Assembly: GCF_014905175.1 (NCBI RefSeq)
Contig: NC_057789.1
Coordinates: forward strand, 11,398,876 to 11,462,875
Source of the DNA: Aphidius gifuensis
Taxonomy: Eukaryota; Arthropoda; Insecta; Hymenoptera; Braconidae
Length of the DNA: 64,000 nt
Reading direction: 5' to 3'
Part shown: piece by piece, positions 20,200 to 30,953 of the stretch
Position numbering within the stretch: the stretch's first letter is position 1
Layout of the letters: every line of letters begins with the position of its first letter
The notes under the pieces: generated by a model
Seen by the model: the letters and a program-made list of their open reading frames with translations, nothing else
What the model was told of the DNA's origin: nothing
Databases searched by the model: none
Translations under genes and position numbers: made by a program

Positions 20200-20621
20200 A
20201 TGAGACAATCGAACGTTATATTTGCTACAATTTTTATAAAAATTGGCAATGGAGACCGAGTAGAAGATCAAGAAATAACTCTTTTGGAATCTAGATTTTT
20301 TAAACGGGCCAAAGCAGATGATTTATGCCCGAGGGTTTATGTCCGTTTATTCCACACAAACGAGGCCGTCCAAGGATACAATAATCGTCTTTTAAATATG
20401 GCTAACGATGGAGTAGTCTCTATTGCAAAAGATGTATTCGTAGGTTGTACAACAACGAACCAAGAAAATCTGTTACGTAGAAAACTTCATAAAATGTCAC
20501 TTATTGATACAGGAGGATTACCGTATAAGACAATATTTGTTAAAGATATACATTATATGATAATAACAAATATAGATGTAGCCAACGGCCTGGCTAATGG
20601 TGCCGTAGGTAAATTGGTTCA
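20200..20621 (+). pseudogene. Helitron PIF1-like helicase, C-terminal part, first segment
   Basis: Contains VRLFHTNEAVQGYNNRLLNM (motif-IV-like region of PIF1/RecD helicases) and IHYMIITNIDVANGLANGAVGKLV, the conserved motif V/VI region of Helitron helicases. The coding sequence is interrupted exactly after GKLV by the insertion at 20622 and resumes at 24751 with KLVHIDLNDAGN. No Walker A/B remain on this side. Confidence 0.88.
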
Positions 20622-21229
20622 GTAGAAGTCGTTTTTTGTGCTTTACCTAGGCCACAATGGGCCCTCACAAGCGGCAACAAAGTTGCGACTTAGCCAGTTT
20701 TTAATTGGCACGTACAAGTATGTTAATCTGTCTCTCTAACGAAACCATACCAAGTTCCCAAACTTGCAAAAATCCAGCGCTGTCCACTGGCTCAAGCTGT
20801 GAAAGAGTGATTTAGCTACAAAACCTTTTTTGACTTTTCACTCACGGGGAACCATAGGGAGGTACACTCTTGGTTGTACGTTTTACAACCACAGTTTTAT
20901 GAAAATATAGAGTTTAATAGCTTAATTCTAGTTATAAGTTCTTGCTTATTTTCTCCGAACCTGTTGACCTAGTTGTTGTTCTGTTCACTCTCGCTCCCTT
21001 GTTAAACTGTTGTCCTTGTTGTTGTTGACCTGGTCGCTCCTGTTTTCAAGTGATAATCGTTGCCTTTTTGTGGAAATATCCTGGAGCCGATTCGTTGCCA
21101 TCTGTTCACGTTAGATTATACCAAGTTTCTGACTTTTTTCTTAATGTTTCTTTTTCGGGACGCTTTTTGTAGATATATTGAACACGCCTGATAGATCAGA
21201 AGATACTAAGTCTGAAGGCTATACTGGCC

Positions 21230-21695
21230 AAGTGCATCCCTTCTCTAGAGCTTTGTCTATCAAATTTTCTCTTTCTTCCTTGTATAATGTACACTTTCTC
21301 CAAATGTGATCAGGTGTTTCTCCTCTAAATCCGCAACCACATGTTGCTGTTTTAGTCTGGCCTCTGCTGTGAAGTTTCCATTGGAAGTCCCCATGCCCGC
21401 TCAGAAATTGGACAGTGTAGTGGTTATATTATTCTTTAGAGAAGTACCTGCTTTTCACAGTTGGAAAATAGCTGTACGTTATTCGTCCGTTTTGAGATTT
21501 CTCCCATTGCTCCTGCCAAACATCTAATACCATATTTTCAAGGATGTTTTTGGCTTTGGCTTGATCTTTTTTGTCACTAAGTGAATTGAGAATTGTATTT
21601 TCGTATTCAAAAGCTATATTCTTGCGAATATTATATTTAAGTGGTTTTTTAGTGACTTGTAGATCAATTGGAAGTTGGCCTGCTATCGCCTGCAA
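21230..21695 (-). pseudogene. R1-type ORF2 C-terminal region with zinc knuckle
   Basis: The frame at 21695-21429 covers the post-RT region (AGQLPIDLQVTKK; VLDVWQEQWEKSQNGRITY, the typical W..W...GR motif of R1-clade ORF2). After a frame change, 21420-21230 reads HGDFQWKLHSRGQ, then CGCGFRGETPDHIWRKC, the R1-style CCHC knuckle. Confidence 0.8.
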
Positions 21696-21822
21696 GGCAT
21701 CTGTTGATACTCTTTTGTATGCTTTGGTGATAAATATCGAAACTTCTCTTTGGTTTCTCGTGAGAGCTAGCTGGCAGCTGCGTATGTGACTATGGGGACG
21801 TAGAGGCCTCTATAAAGAATAT

Positions 21823-22797
21823 TCAATGTTTTAGTCCCCAATCAGCTTTTGCAACTCTAGAGATTCCTTTGAAGATTGATAAGGCTTTCTCAGTTGCTAT
21901 TTGCACGTGATCGTTTACTTTGAGTTTTTCGAATATATTAACACCCAAGTAGCGGATTGTTGTGCTGGACTTAATTTTTATATTATCAACGAAGACTCTT
22001 GGCGGACGTTCTTTGTCAAGTCCGCCTTTTAGTAGAATCAGATTTGTTTTTTGTGCTGCTAGGCTCATCTTCTGGTCTTCACATCAGTTTGATAATATTC
22101 CAACCGCTTTGTGTCCTTGTTCCTCGAGAGCTTTTCGTGAGTTGCCCGCTATAAGGATTACTAGATCGTCAGCATACGCTAGACATTCTATACTTTTGGC
22201 CTCCAGTGTAGTGAGAATCTCATCAAATATGAGATCCCAGAACTCCGGGCCAAGTATAGATCCTTGTGGGCAGCCTTTGCTGACTCGCTTCTGGGCTATC
22301 CCATGGCTTGCTAGCATTTGAATTTTCCTCTCCGATAGATAGCTCCTCACGAGGTTCAATATATTCGATGGGCACTTTCTTATATTAAGGTTCGCTATTG
22401 ATGGCCACCAGACATTATCGAACGCTCCTGATATATCAAATGTAATTGCCATGACATACTTGTCCTTGCTATTTTTTACTATATTTTTCAAGTGGACTAT
22501 AGCATCATCAGTACATTTTTCGGCTTTAAAGCCGTACTGCCTTGGTTAAGAGTATCTGACGTCGTCGAGGACTGGTCGGAGGCGCTTCGAAATCAATTTT
22601 TCGAGCCATTTTCCTAATATTGGTAGGAGAAATATGGACCGATATGATTTCGGATCACTCGCCTCTTTTTCTGGTGATTTCTTTAAAACTACCAGTAGAC
22701 CAGTCTTCCAGACTTCAAGAAACGTAGCGTATTTTAAACATCCATTTAACAAGTTGTAAAACTCTTTACTCAGGCATCCCCAGGACTTTTTTATCAT
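21823..22797 (-). pseudogene. R1-type reverse transcriptase, frameshifted
   Basis: Pieces in order. 22797-22546 is the fingers (KTGLLVVLKK, PKSYRSIFLLPILGKWLEKL). 22491-22084 has motif A (TFDISGAFDNVWW), motif B (SKGCPQGSILGPEFWDL) and motif C (CLAYADDLVIL). 22068-21823 is the thumb (SLAAQKTNLILLKG and IRYLGVNIFEKLK). Frameshifts near 22540 and 22080 break it. The DISGAFDNVWWP and CPQGSILGP signatures are typical of the R1/TRAS group. The catalytic residues (D, then YADD) are kept. Confidence 0.9.
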
Positions 22798-23266
22798 CTC
22801 AGTTTCAATCTTGTCTCTGCCAGAAGCTTTATTATTTTTGAGGTCAAACAGTGTTGTGGCGATTTTCTTTTATGTAAAAGAAGGTGCCGATATATTAGAA
22901 ATGTTTGCGTCTGCTCTCCTTTTAGTGACTTCATGAGTGGATGTTTCGTTTATGTTCGAATCGTCCGGTATGAGAGTGTTCAATAGGATGTTTTTGCGGT
23001 CTCTTTCCAATCGAGGGAGCTTTCATCACCTTTTTTGATTGTATTCAGGACCTGCTTATATATATGCTATATCTCTTCCCACGGGTTTTTGTTACCAAGT
23101 TTCGTGGTGAGCTTTTGCTGTCATTCACGCTTAGTTTTTCTGATCAAGTTTTTATATTTAGCATTTTGCGCTCTATACTGGATCTTTAACGATTCGTGGT
23201 TACGAGCTCTCGTGTTTTGAGACATTCTTTTCATTCTGTAGGTTTTTCTCTTGACTTTAGAGAGTT

Positions 23267-24200
23267 CTACTTCCCACCAGGGTACCCTTCTGATAACTTG
23301 CCTGACTTCTCAGCAGCTTGCAGTATTATATTTTCGAGTTGCTTTGCATATGTTTCCACATCCTTAGCACTCATAATCTTTGCAATGCTCAGAGGTCCTT
23401 TTATATTAGGTAGTTTCAGGTGGAACTTGCGCCAATTGGCCTTATCAAGGTTAAACCTTTTTGGGGTTGAATGAGTTAGTGACTCGTTTCTCGGCACTTT
23501 TAGGATGGATGGTTTTCTAGATTCAAGTTTAGTACAGTTTCCAAGACAATATGGTCACTGTCCACTATATCATCTTTAACCATCCATGAAGCGATATTGT
23601 CACTGAGATCCTGTGTCACCAGCGTCACATCTATATTCGTTTTCTGTCTATTGTGAATTCTGGTATACTGTTGATCAGGTTTGTTTACAATTTCAAGATT
23701 AAGTGACCATTTGGTGGATTTTGCATTGGCATCTGCGGCGACCAGTACTTTTTTCCCTTCTAGCGTCCTTAGAATACTTTCTAATTCGTCTAGATAAGGA
23801 ACGATTTTTCCTGCTTTTTAGCATCTAAAATAGGCGCTAATCGAATATATTAAACCAAAAGTTCCGGTAATACTGGCGTACTTACGTATTTTTGTGTTCT
23901 GCATTCTAGGATTATATTCAAGTTTTACATGTGCATAATAACCAAGCGTAAACAGTGTTCATTCCAATTAATGAGCCGATTCGTAATAATTCGAGAGTAC
24001 ACATGACTTGTCTTGGTCTTAAATTAAGGATTCGTGACAGGCATGTACGCAAACAGTTTCATTTTCTTGTGACCGATGCTATTTTGTTGTTATTTAGCCT
24101 CGTTTCCACATAATTCTTTGTTTCCTTCAAAGGAGTCTACAAGCTAGCGCTGCATAGCATGGTCACATTTTTTGGGGTTTCTGTTCTTGCCAGTCCAAGA
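23267..24200 (-). pseudogene. R1-type apurinic-like endonuclease and linker
   Basis: About 23500-23880 on the minus strand reads, across frame changes, VSAYFRC-like then PYLDELESILRTLEGKKVLV, ADANAKSTKWS (D/N catalytic block), RQKTNIDVTLVT and VDSDHIVLET (the final SDH motif of the APE fold). 23497-23267 is the linker before the RT (KRFNLDKANWRKFHLKL, VETYAKQLENIILQAAEK). The N-terminal endonuclease is too decayed to place exactly. It nicks the target DNA in intact relatives. Confidence 0.75.
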
Positions 24201-24750
24201 GTTTTTATATATTGAAAAAGAGGCTGCCCACGGGCACTTGGAGTGTTCGTCATGATATACTGTGAGTTGATAGTATTTCATCACTTTTCACGAACTTCCA
24301 GTGTTGGTAGTCTCAGGCCAACGGACTCAGTCATCGAAGTCACCTTCTCAAATTGGTCTTTCCCGCTCCTTTTTGTCATCGCATCGAGGGACAATTATAT
24401 TTCTGCGGTGTGTAATTAGGTGCGGAAGCCACCCATTTGTTCCTGTGTACCTTCGTTATGATTCCGCTATCACTACAAGTACCACATAAGAGACAATTTA
24501 ATTCCTGCGGAGAAATAGAAACAGAGAGAATCTTGTTGGTCATATTATTATTGATATGCTTGTCACTAATACGATGACGGTGCATATGCATCAACACGAT
24601 ATGATGCCACTGGAGGTAATCCAAACAGATTAATTTACTTGCTGTTCTGCTTAGTGACATGATGTAAAATATGACTTTTAGCCTTAGGAATCCCTAATGG
24701 TTTGAACTAAGTTTCCAACTCTCACGTGCAATTATATGCGGACGTTGGAA
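24201..24750 (-). other. 5' part of the R1-type insertion, unidentified
   Basis: Holds a 94-residue minus-strand frame (24660-24376) with CLLCGTC and HRNKW but no recognisable ORF1 domain. It lies inside the TSD-bounded insertion, so it should belong to the element (ORF1 remnant or 5' UTR). Confidence 0.4.
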
Positions 24751-24970
24751 GTAAATTGGTTCATATTGATCTTAATGACGCAGGAAATGTTACCACTGTT
24801 TGGTTAGAATTTCCTATGGATATTGGTAAAAAAATTAGAAGAAAAGCCGCTGGATATGTTGCAGCAAATACTATCAGTAGATCTGCTGGACCAATAGAAA
24901 AGCGACAATCAACCATTCATCTCAACCATAGTAAAACTATCTGTGTGAAACGTTCTCATATACCAGTAGA
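24751..24970 (+). pseudogene. Helitron helicase, final segment
   Basis: Resumes the helicase after the R1 insertion: KLVHIDLNDAGNVTTVWLEF, then GKKIRRKAAGYV, EKRQSTIHLN and KTICVKRSHIPV, the conserved end of animal Helitron helicases before the last motif. After about 24970 the frame no longer resembles the family. Confidence 0.85.
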
Positions 24971-25129
24971 CTACTACATAGGAGAGTTCTGGCTCACCCT
25001 CCGCTGTGCTCTCTTCCCCCGCGAGACCCGCTGTGATCCGCAAATCAATTTAACCCTTTTATTCGCCGCAGGGGTCCTCTCATTAAGTATTTACAGCAAT
25101 GTCACCATAAGGGGTCCCGATTTTCTCAT

Positions 25130-25235
25130 AAGACGCCATATTGGTTTTTTCCGTAAGTCGCCATATCGAATTTTTTTGACGCCATATTGGATTTTTTTTT
25201 TGATGTCATCTTTGGTTTTTGAAAGACGTCATCTT
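25130..25235. repeat. CGCCATATTGGATTTTT short repeats
   Basis: Four imperfect copies (GACGCCATATTGGTTTTTT, GTCGCCATATCGAATTTT, GACGCCATATTGGATTTT, GATGTCATCTTTGG) spaced about 25-30 bp. They lie downstream of the Helitron helicase end. Confidence 0.65.
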
Positions 25236-25275
25236 GTGTTATTATTATTAATGGAAAAAAAAATATTTTCCTTAA

Positions 25276-25328
25276 CCAGGATTTGAACTAGGACCTACGG
25301 CATGAGAGCCTGGCATGCTATCTTCTAA
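25276..25328 (-). pseudogene. tRNA-like fragment
   Basis: On the minus strand GCATGCCAGGCTCTCATGCC is followed by GTAGGTCCTAGTTCAAATCC. This resembles the anticodon arm (a CTC-like triplet) and T arm (TTCAAAT loop) of a Glu-type tRNA. Stems are imperfect and no full cloverleaf can be drawn, so it is a relic or tRNA-derived short element. Confidence 0.35.
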
Positions 25329-25650
25329 AACAAAAAAGAAATTATGCAATATCCTCTTAGTAAAAGAATTTTCTTTCATATATTGAGAATTCGCGAATTG
25401 CTTATGAAACATTATTATTTATATATACTATTAAAGAATATAATCATCCTGAAACTATTTCTAAAATTTCCCTTGCAAATTTTGTCGGTTAAACAGTTAA
25501 TACCAATGATCGATATGATTGATCATTTTTTTATTGATAATTATAGTCAAGTAACTAGTGGCACTAGTAATCATCCATATGTCCCGAATTTGTCCCGAAT
25601 GTCCCGAATGTTTTAACAGACAAGAAATTATGGTATATCTTTTTATATAT

Positions 25651-26493
25651 TGTAACGAGATTTGGCAGATCTCGCGCTCCCAAAAATAATTAGAAGTCTG
25701 GTCTAAAGGGTTTTATCGACTAAGACGCTAATTAATACCACCGGTTTGTGAGTGGCCTCGGTAGTGACATCTATTTTCGCTTTAATGTCAGTGTTGACTT
25801 GGTAGACATCCGCCGAGAGCGGATGATCCGAATTCCTACCCCGGCTACGACAGATTCGTATCTCCTACTTCAACACTCCCACCGGAGAGTCGCATCGAGG
25901 TGTGCGCACAGATGGTCGTATGAAGTAGGTCAAACGGGAGTGGGGATAGAGAGTCCTTAAAACTGGTGATCGCTGGCATCTCACTGCCAATCGTCAGCCA
26001 GCTTTCGGAGCTGGCTGATGGCACTGGGACTGGTGACAGTCCGTGGTTGGCTTCCGATAAAGCTAGCTGACTCCTTGGTGGAGTTAGCCGACTTAGACGA
26101 TGACGTCCTAGGGTGGAACTATTTGATGTCATTGATGAGTCCAACCAAGCTCCCGATGCGTAGTGCATGCTCTCGAGGGTCATTCACGGTGTCGCTACGC
26201 TGCATAGGTAGGACGTTGTATATCACTCGCTCTCTCGCTCTAGTGTGGTTACTTACTGTCAGGGTAACCTACAATCGAGTAGTCAGATGCATAGGGTGGT
26301 CCGGTGCGCATTTCTTGCTGACCTAGTCGCTACCGTCGGTGGCCATTGCTCCTGAAACTACCCCACGGTCCGTTGGTTGCGGTTATACACTAACTGGCTC
26401 CTTCCTGGCGGTAAGAGAGGAGGATAATGAGGAATCCTCGTTGATCCCATAGTAACTAACGCTTCTACTTTATCGGTGGAAAAATTAGTTACA
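25651..26493. repeat. GC-rich solo-LTR-like element with ATAT target duplication
   Basis: Begins TGTAACGAGATTTGG and ends TTAGTTACA, with ATAT on both sides (25647-25650 and 26494-26497). It is an island of near-50% G+C in very A/T-rich DNA. Open frames in it (25748-25960, 26018-26326) lack motifs. TG...CA ends, 4-bp duplication and 843-bp length fit a solo LTR of a Gypsy-type element. The LTR at 32245-33512 starts with the similar TGTAACG. The ATAT duplication is weak evidence in A/T-rich DNA. Confidence 0.5.
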
Positions 26494-26499
26494 ATATAT

Positions 26500-27599
26500 A
26501 TTGGTAAAACAGTTAATTTTGATATTATCAATTATTTTTCATCGATAATTATGAACAACTAGTTAATGGCACTAGAGGTCATTGAAAAGTGGGGATAGCA
26601 GTATATAAGTAAGTACATTTTCAAGAAAGTCCTTATTGTTCTTGTGAATTATCGTGGAAAAACATATATTCTGTGAACCATACAACAAGTAATTCATAAC
26701 TTCAAATATTTTTTCAGTTAATCTTATAATAATTACTAATCTTAATAATAATATCCGAAACTTTTCCGATTTAGGTATAAAAAATGTACAAGAAAAAAGA
26801 ATCTCATGGAAAATATTCAGACAAAACTCAATTGTTAAATGATGATAAACGGGAGAATTATGATGTCCCATAATCATCTAATTGGGTAGACAAAAAATCA
26901 AGCAACTATGGAACTACAAAATATGAGAAATTCAAAAACTAATAAACTCCAAGTTTCATTTGATTCAACACCAAAAGTTCATGTTCGTCATACATGGTTG
27001 TATGCATACAAAACCGCTCGAATTGAACAATGGGAACAACTTGCTCGTGATCATAGACGTTTCAAGAAAAGAATAGATCAGCTAATTGAAATCATAAACC
27101 CTGTTTTTATTGAGAAATGAGCCATAATTGTTAACAATTTTAAGAGAATAAATACATAATTAAAATTGTTTCTTTTGAACTTATTATTTAAATTAAAAAA
27201 AAATTTCTCTTGATGATGGTCCGAACTGAGGACGAATATGTCCCGAATATGTCCTGTATGTCTCGAATGTCGTAGATTCATGAATTTATATTGATAATAA
27301 TATCAACTAACATAATAAGCAAACATTTTAATATTGAATGATTCAACTTGACTTATATCCTTACATGTCAATGATGATGATGATTATTATTATTATTAAA
27401 ATGGAAATATCGAATAAATTGATCAAGTCCTTATCATTACAAGAATAATCTTTTATTGATTCTTTCAATTTACAATTTTTATCTCATAAATTAACAATAT
27501 ATTGCTCCATTAATTTTACAGAAAATTTTGATAGATCTTTCAATAAATAATATCAGCTTCTCAATTCATTGATTATTGATGATATTTCATATATGCAGT
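26500..27599. other. A/T-rich stretch with a diverged 90-bp duplication and one short ORF
   Basis: 26501-26590 (AAAACAGTTAATTTT, then TCATCGATAATTATG and AATGGCACTAG) is a diverged copy of 25490-25575 on the other side of the LTR-like block. A 70-residue plus-strand frame at 26908-27120 (HTWLYAYKTARIEQWEQLAR) has an amphipathic helix look but no recognised domain. The phrase GTCCCGAAT recurs near 25580-25610 and 27238-27265. Confidence 0.45.
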
Positions 27600-28390
27600 T
27601 TTTACTCAAGATGAATATGAATCATTAGATGATGATGTATGGTCGCTACGATGCTGTAAATTTTTCGCTGCATCAATTGAACGTGATCTTATCGATTCAT
27701 ATTTAGAATATGAAGCGAAATACTTGCTTAATGAGTTTTCACACCCAAATCTCCAACAGAATTTAGAAAAATAGAGTGGATCAACTTTTACATTAACCAA
27801 AAGATCATTGTCTTGGGATTTTTTTTTTCTTTAGTCTATAAATTCAAAAGCAATGAGAAAAGTTATAAGTAAACACAATATTTCAAGAGATACCATAAAC
27901 ATGCTTATTGATGATAATGATGGAAGTGAGTTGTCATTTGAAAACAATATAAAAAAGCAGCTGAGCATATTCGAACCAATTTGTTCGATAAAAAATAAAT
28001 GTAATGAAGGATCAAATCTTGAAAAAGTTTCTGAGAGTTTATTAAAACGTGACAAAGATTCAAAGTACAGCTCAATTAGTTTTAAAACTGGAAAAATGTT
28101 GACTCCAATATTTTATATAGCAAACCTGCTCCATCCCAAATATCGTGATCATCAATTTGACAAAGATAATGAATGTTTAATGAGGGTCGATCAATATTTG
28201 CTTGATAAAATATCTGTTGAAGATTTGAATGTTTTGACCAACTACCGAGTGTGTTCAGGGTTTTTTAACTCGTCTGCTTTGAAAAAATTCTGTGTTATTC
28301 TGGAGTTTTGTTCTTCTCGTTCATCCATCAAGGACCTTTGGCCTTGAAATTTTCGAGCACCCTCTAGCAGTTTGTTAATTTTAGCCATTA
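27600..28390 (+). pseudogene. hAT-like transposase fragment
   Basis: The plus-strand frame 27853-28347 contains KMLTPIFYIANLLHPKYRDHQF, the conserved block before the hAT C-terminal region. Then come DQYLLDKISVEDL and LKKFCVILEFCSSRSSIKDLW, which resembles the (L)xxxCSSSxxERxWS start of the hAT dimerisation domain. An upstream frame (about 27605-27772; DDDVWSLRCCKFFAASIERD) may be part of the same protein. Several stops separate the pieces. No BED finger or catalytic Asp is visible. Confidence 0.6.
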
Positions 28391-29059
28391 GTAAAGAATA
28401 TAAATAACTTATTACCAAAACGTTCTAAGAAATATGTCGAGCTATATTATGACTTCAATGTAGGTAAATAACATGGTCGTCAAAGCCTTTTAGTACAAAA
28501 CATTTTCCTTTGCTTCAATTTGAAATATTTTTAACTTTTATATTTTAAATATTTTTAAAACATTCAATACTAAGGATATTTTGAAAGTAATATTGTAATT
28601 AATTTGTTGTCAAATATTTTGAATATTGTACTTACTATAAATTGTCATGTTTGAAGTGATATCAATTATAACATGATATTAATTTTAATATATATTTGTA
28701 AGATCCGTAAACCAAATTTTAAGATTAAAAGTGATAGTAATTAAAATTTTAAAAGAATTGCGATATGTATTGTCTCACCAAAAATATGGTCAAGTATTAT
28801 AATGATTAAAAATGTTGCATATTTCTATGACAAGTTAATATTCTGTTGAGAAAATTACATAATTTAATTCTATTTATTGAATGAAAAATTATAAAATACA
28901 ATATTTTATCAAATCAAAAACTAAGGTGTCATTCAGAAGATAATAAATATTATATAATTTTATTTAAAAAAATTATTAATGTCATTTTATTGAAAAACTT
29001 TAAGTTCTGTATTTGTATTCATATAATAATTGTGGTGATTTATTTTCAGCATCAATCGG
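28391..29059. other. A/T-rich stretch, nothing recognised
   Basis: About 670 bases of mainly A and T with frequent stops on both strands. No repeat structure clearly visible. Confidence 0.5.
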
Positions 29060-29640
29060 AATCAATCAGGTCATAATATTCATCGAAACACTCATGAAAT
29101 TATAGTGAATAATAAATATCAACTGATTCCATTGATGCATCAACGGTGAGACGATTACGTAAATCAGAATATACAAACCCTCAGTAAGAAAAAAGTCGTT
29201 CTAGCTGTGCTGACAGCTGTCCTGCAGCTGAAATTATTGATAGCCTGAAAGCAATCAAAGGAATCTCTAAATAAAAAGGTTGAGTTAGTGTCCAGAACGT
29301 ATTTGGTGCAGTTATTTGTCGGTTTACCAATTTTTCAAAATGACCAAGATTATGTTGGTATTCATCAAATTCTGGTATTTTTTCTCCTTATTTCAAATTT
29401 GATGTTTCTTGTAAAAAGAAATAGCTGAAGCCTTGAGTGTTTCTCCGAATTATCAGCCTCAAAACTTTGGATGAAATAGGTTTCCTGTGACTACTTATGG
29501 CTTTGAAACCTTTTTTAAACGAGATTTTAACGATTTTTCTTTGTCAAGATATACTCCTCGAACTTGAAGTCTCAAACATTGCTTACACCCATCTGCTACA
29601 TTGTTTTAAAATTGATATTTTTTTTTTTCAATATATATGT
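29060..29640 (-). pseudogene. hAT transposase C-terminal region, second family
   Basis: The minus-strand sequence reads, with stops, VADGCKQCLRLQVRGVYLD and GNLFHPKF (29600-29440), then PEFDEYQHNLGHFEKLVNRQ, APNTFWTLTQPFYLEIPLIA and SAQLERLFSY, stop, GFVYSDLRNRL (29390-29130). The W..(15-20)..A..L and SA(x)ERxFS(x)xG..S..RNRL order is the hAT dimerisation domain. It is broken by stops within the RxFS block and before it. Confidence 0.7.
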
Positions 29641-30100
29641 CTATAAGCAAATCAAATATGCCCATCGCTGCGTTACAATATGGTGTTGTTTTCAGGAAAC
29701 TTGATGATGATGATGCCAATGTGTTTTCAATTATGTCAATCGTTAAAATAAATTTAACCTATCACATCCTATCAGATATAAATCCCTTAACGGGCAATAT
29801 ATCCAACATCTACGTCTACCTTGAACCTGAACTCTTGTGTTACCATTACACTCATCATTGTTATCATTATTGCCATTATCACTACCGTCATCAATATTAT
29901 TATTGTTTATTCGAGCTTGAGTTGAAATCTTATGAATAATACATGACGCCATGGTAAATCTAATGACTATATTCAATAGTAAATTACTTAATTCATTAAA
30001 TCTTTTATATCTGCATTTTAATAAACTAAGAGTCTTCAATTCTAACACGAGTTGATAAGTGCCTATAATTAAAGTCGCGAACAAGTCAGTTTAATTAGTG
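29641..30100. other. Stretch with short ORFs on both strands, no gene supported
   Basis: The plus frame 29637-29939 and minus frame 29743-30084 overlap each other, and both pass through a TCATTATTRYCATTATC simple tract. Neither has a motif. Confidence 0.5.
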
Positions 30101-30104
30101 AAAG

Positions 30105-30465
30105 ATAAACCACCGAGTGGAGAATATCCATCGGAAAAATCAGGGTTTTCATGAGCAGCTGCATAAAGGGCTTGATGATCCAGCTGCATGATACTTTGAG
30201 CAACTCCAAGACTGTCGAATTTTCCAAAAATAAAAAATGAAATTATATATTTTTCACCTAAAAATAATCTAACAATATCAATTTGAAAAATAATTTAAAA
30301 ATATATTACCAATAATAACATAACCATCCTCAGTAACATCATTTCTATTTCTATCAATGGATTTTGAATTAACAAGAAGAATTTCAACAGTTGTATCAGA
30401 AAATTGATCCAATGGATGCTCTAGGTTACCACTTCTAAATAAACATCTAATAATAGCCGAATATT
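30105..30465 (-). other. Two coding-like segments joined by a possible intron
   Basis: On the minus strand about 30445-30308 reads LFRSGNLEHPLDQFSDTTVE, then ILLVNSKSIDRNRNDV and EDGYVIIG. A GTAATATA donor-like site follows. After an A/T-rich gap of about 100 bp and a GACAG acceptor, LGVAQSIMQLDHQALYAAAH then ENPDFSDGYSPLGGLSF and a stop are read (about 30215-30098). The residue mix is much richer than chance frames nearby. I cannot name the protein. It may be a relic of a captured or host gene. Confidence 0.35.
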
Positions 30466-30574
30466 AATATTTTGAATAATGAATGAAACAATCAGAAAAT
30501 GATCATATTATAAATCATACTCTATTATGAAAATAGGATCTACAAATTTAAATTTTCAATAATCTTTAGGTTCT

Positions 30575-30790
30575 GCTAGAAAACCCTAGAAAAATGATTC
30601 ATCTTGTTAGCCTTGCGAAGTGTATATTGTTTGTAAGATGTTATTTGAGTTTCCACAAATGCATCAGGATTATTATGAGCATAATGTACTGTTATTTTAC
30701 CAAATTGTTTGTCTTTGAATGATAAAATAAATAATTTTTTACCTTCAACTTTTGTACTTTTCCTTTGAGTGATGAGTGTGTAACAATGTG
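30575..30790 (-). other. Unidentified coding-like segment
   Basis: An open minus-strand frame of about 60 codons reads KVEGKKLFILSFKDKQFGKI, then TVHYAHNNPDAFVETQITSY and KQYTLRKANK. The balanced composition and beta-strand-like pattern look protein-coding. There is no initiator Met in a good place, and no family is recognised. Possible splice sites (GTAAGT at about 30920, AG at about 30830) suggest upstream exons. It is in line with the segments at 30105-30465. Confidence 0.35.
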
Positions 30791-30953
30791 TTGAAATAGG
30801 GATGATTTATAGTGTAACCACAATTCAGCCTAGACAATTTCGCAATATTTCTATAAATTATTAAAAAAATTGTTATCCATTTGAAAAATTTTGGATATAA
30901 AAAATAGCTTAACAACTTACTCTGTCTTTATCAAGACTGCAAATTTCTGTTGA

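Larger units (their letters stand above)
20622..24750 (-). mobile_element. R1-clade non-LTR retrotransposon inserted into the Helitron helicase
   Basis: A 4.13-kb insertion flanked by a perfect 13-bp direct repeat GTAAATTGGTTCA (20609-20621 and 24751-24763). The duplicated helicase codons KLV prove the target site duplication. On the minus strand it holds endonuclease, RT and a C-terminal CCHC region in R1/TRAS style, all with frameshifts. The 3' end at 20622 has no poly-A tail. Nothing certain is left of ORF1. Confidence 0.88.
19852..25270 (+). mobile_element. Decayed Helitron with split Rep/helicase
   Basis: Plus-strand pieces in the right order: Helitron_like_N (19852-20169), PIF1-type helicase C-terminal part (20200-20621) and its continuation (24751-24970). 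The middle of the helicase and the Rep catalytic HUH region are missing by internal deletion around 20160-20200. The helicase is split by an R1-type non-LTR insertion (20622-24750). Downstream (25130-25230) the motif CGCCATATTGGATTTTT recurs three to four times, the kind of short repeat found near rolling-circle element ends. The exact 3' terminus is not seen. Confidence 0.8.

Noticed and set aside
25748..26326. Overlapping ORFs in the GC-rich block as a gene
   Set aside because: Frames on both strands are open because of low A/T content. No domain is visible, and the block has LTR-like ends.
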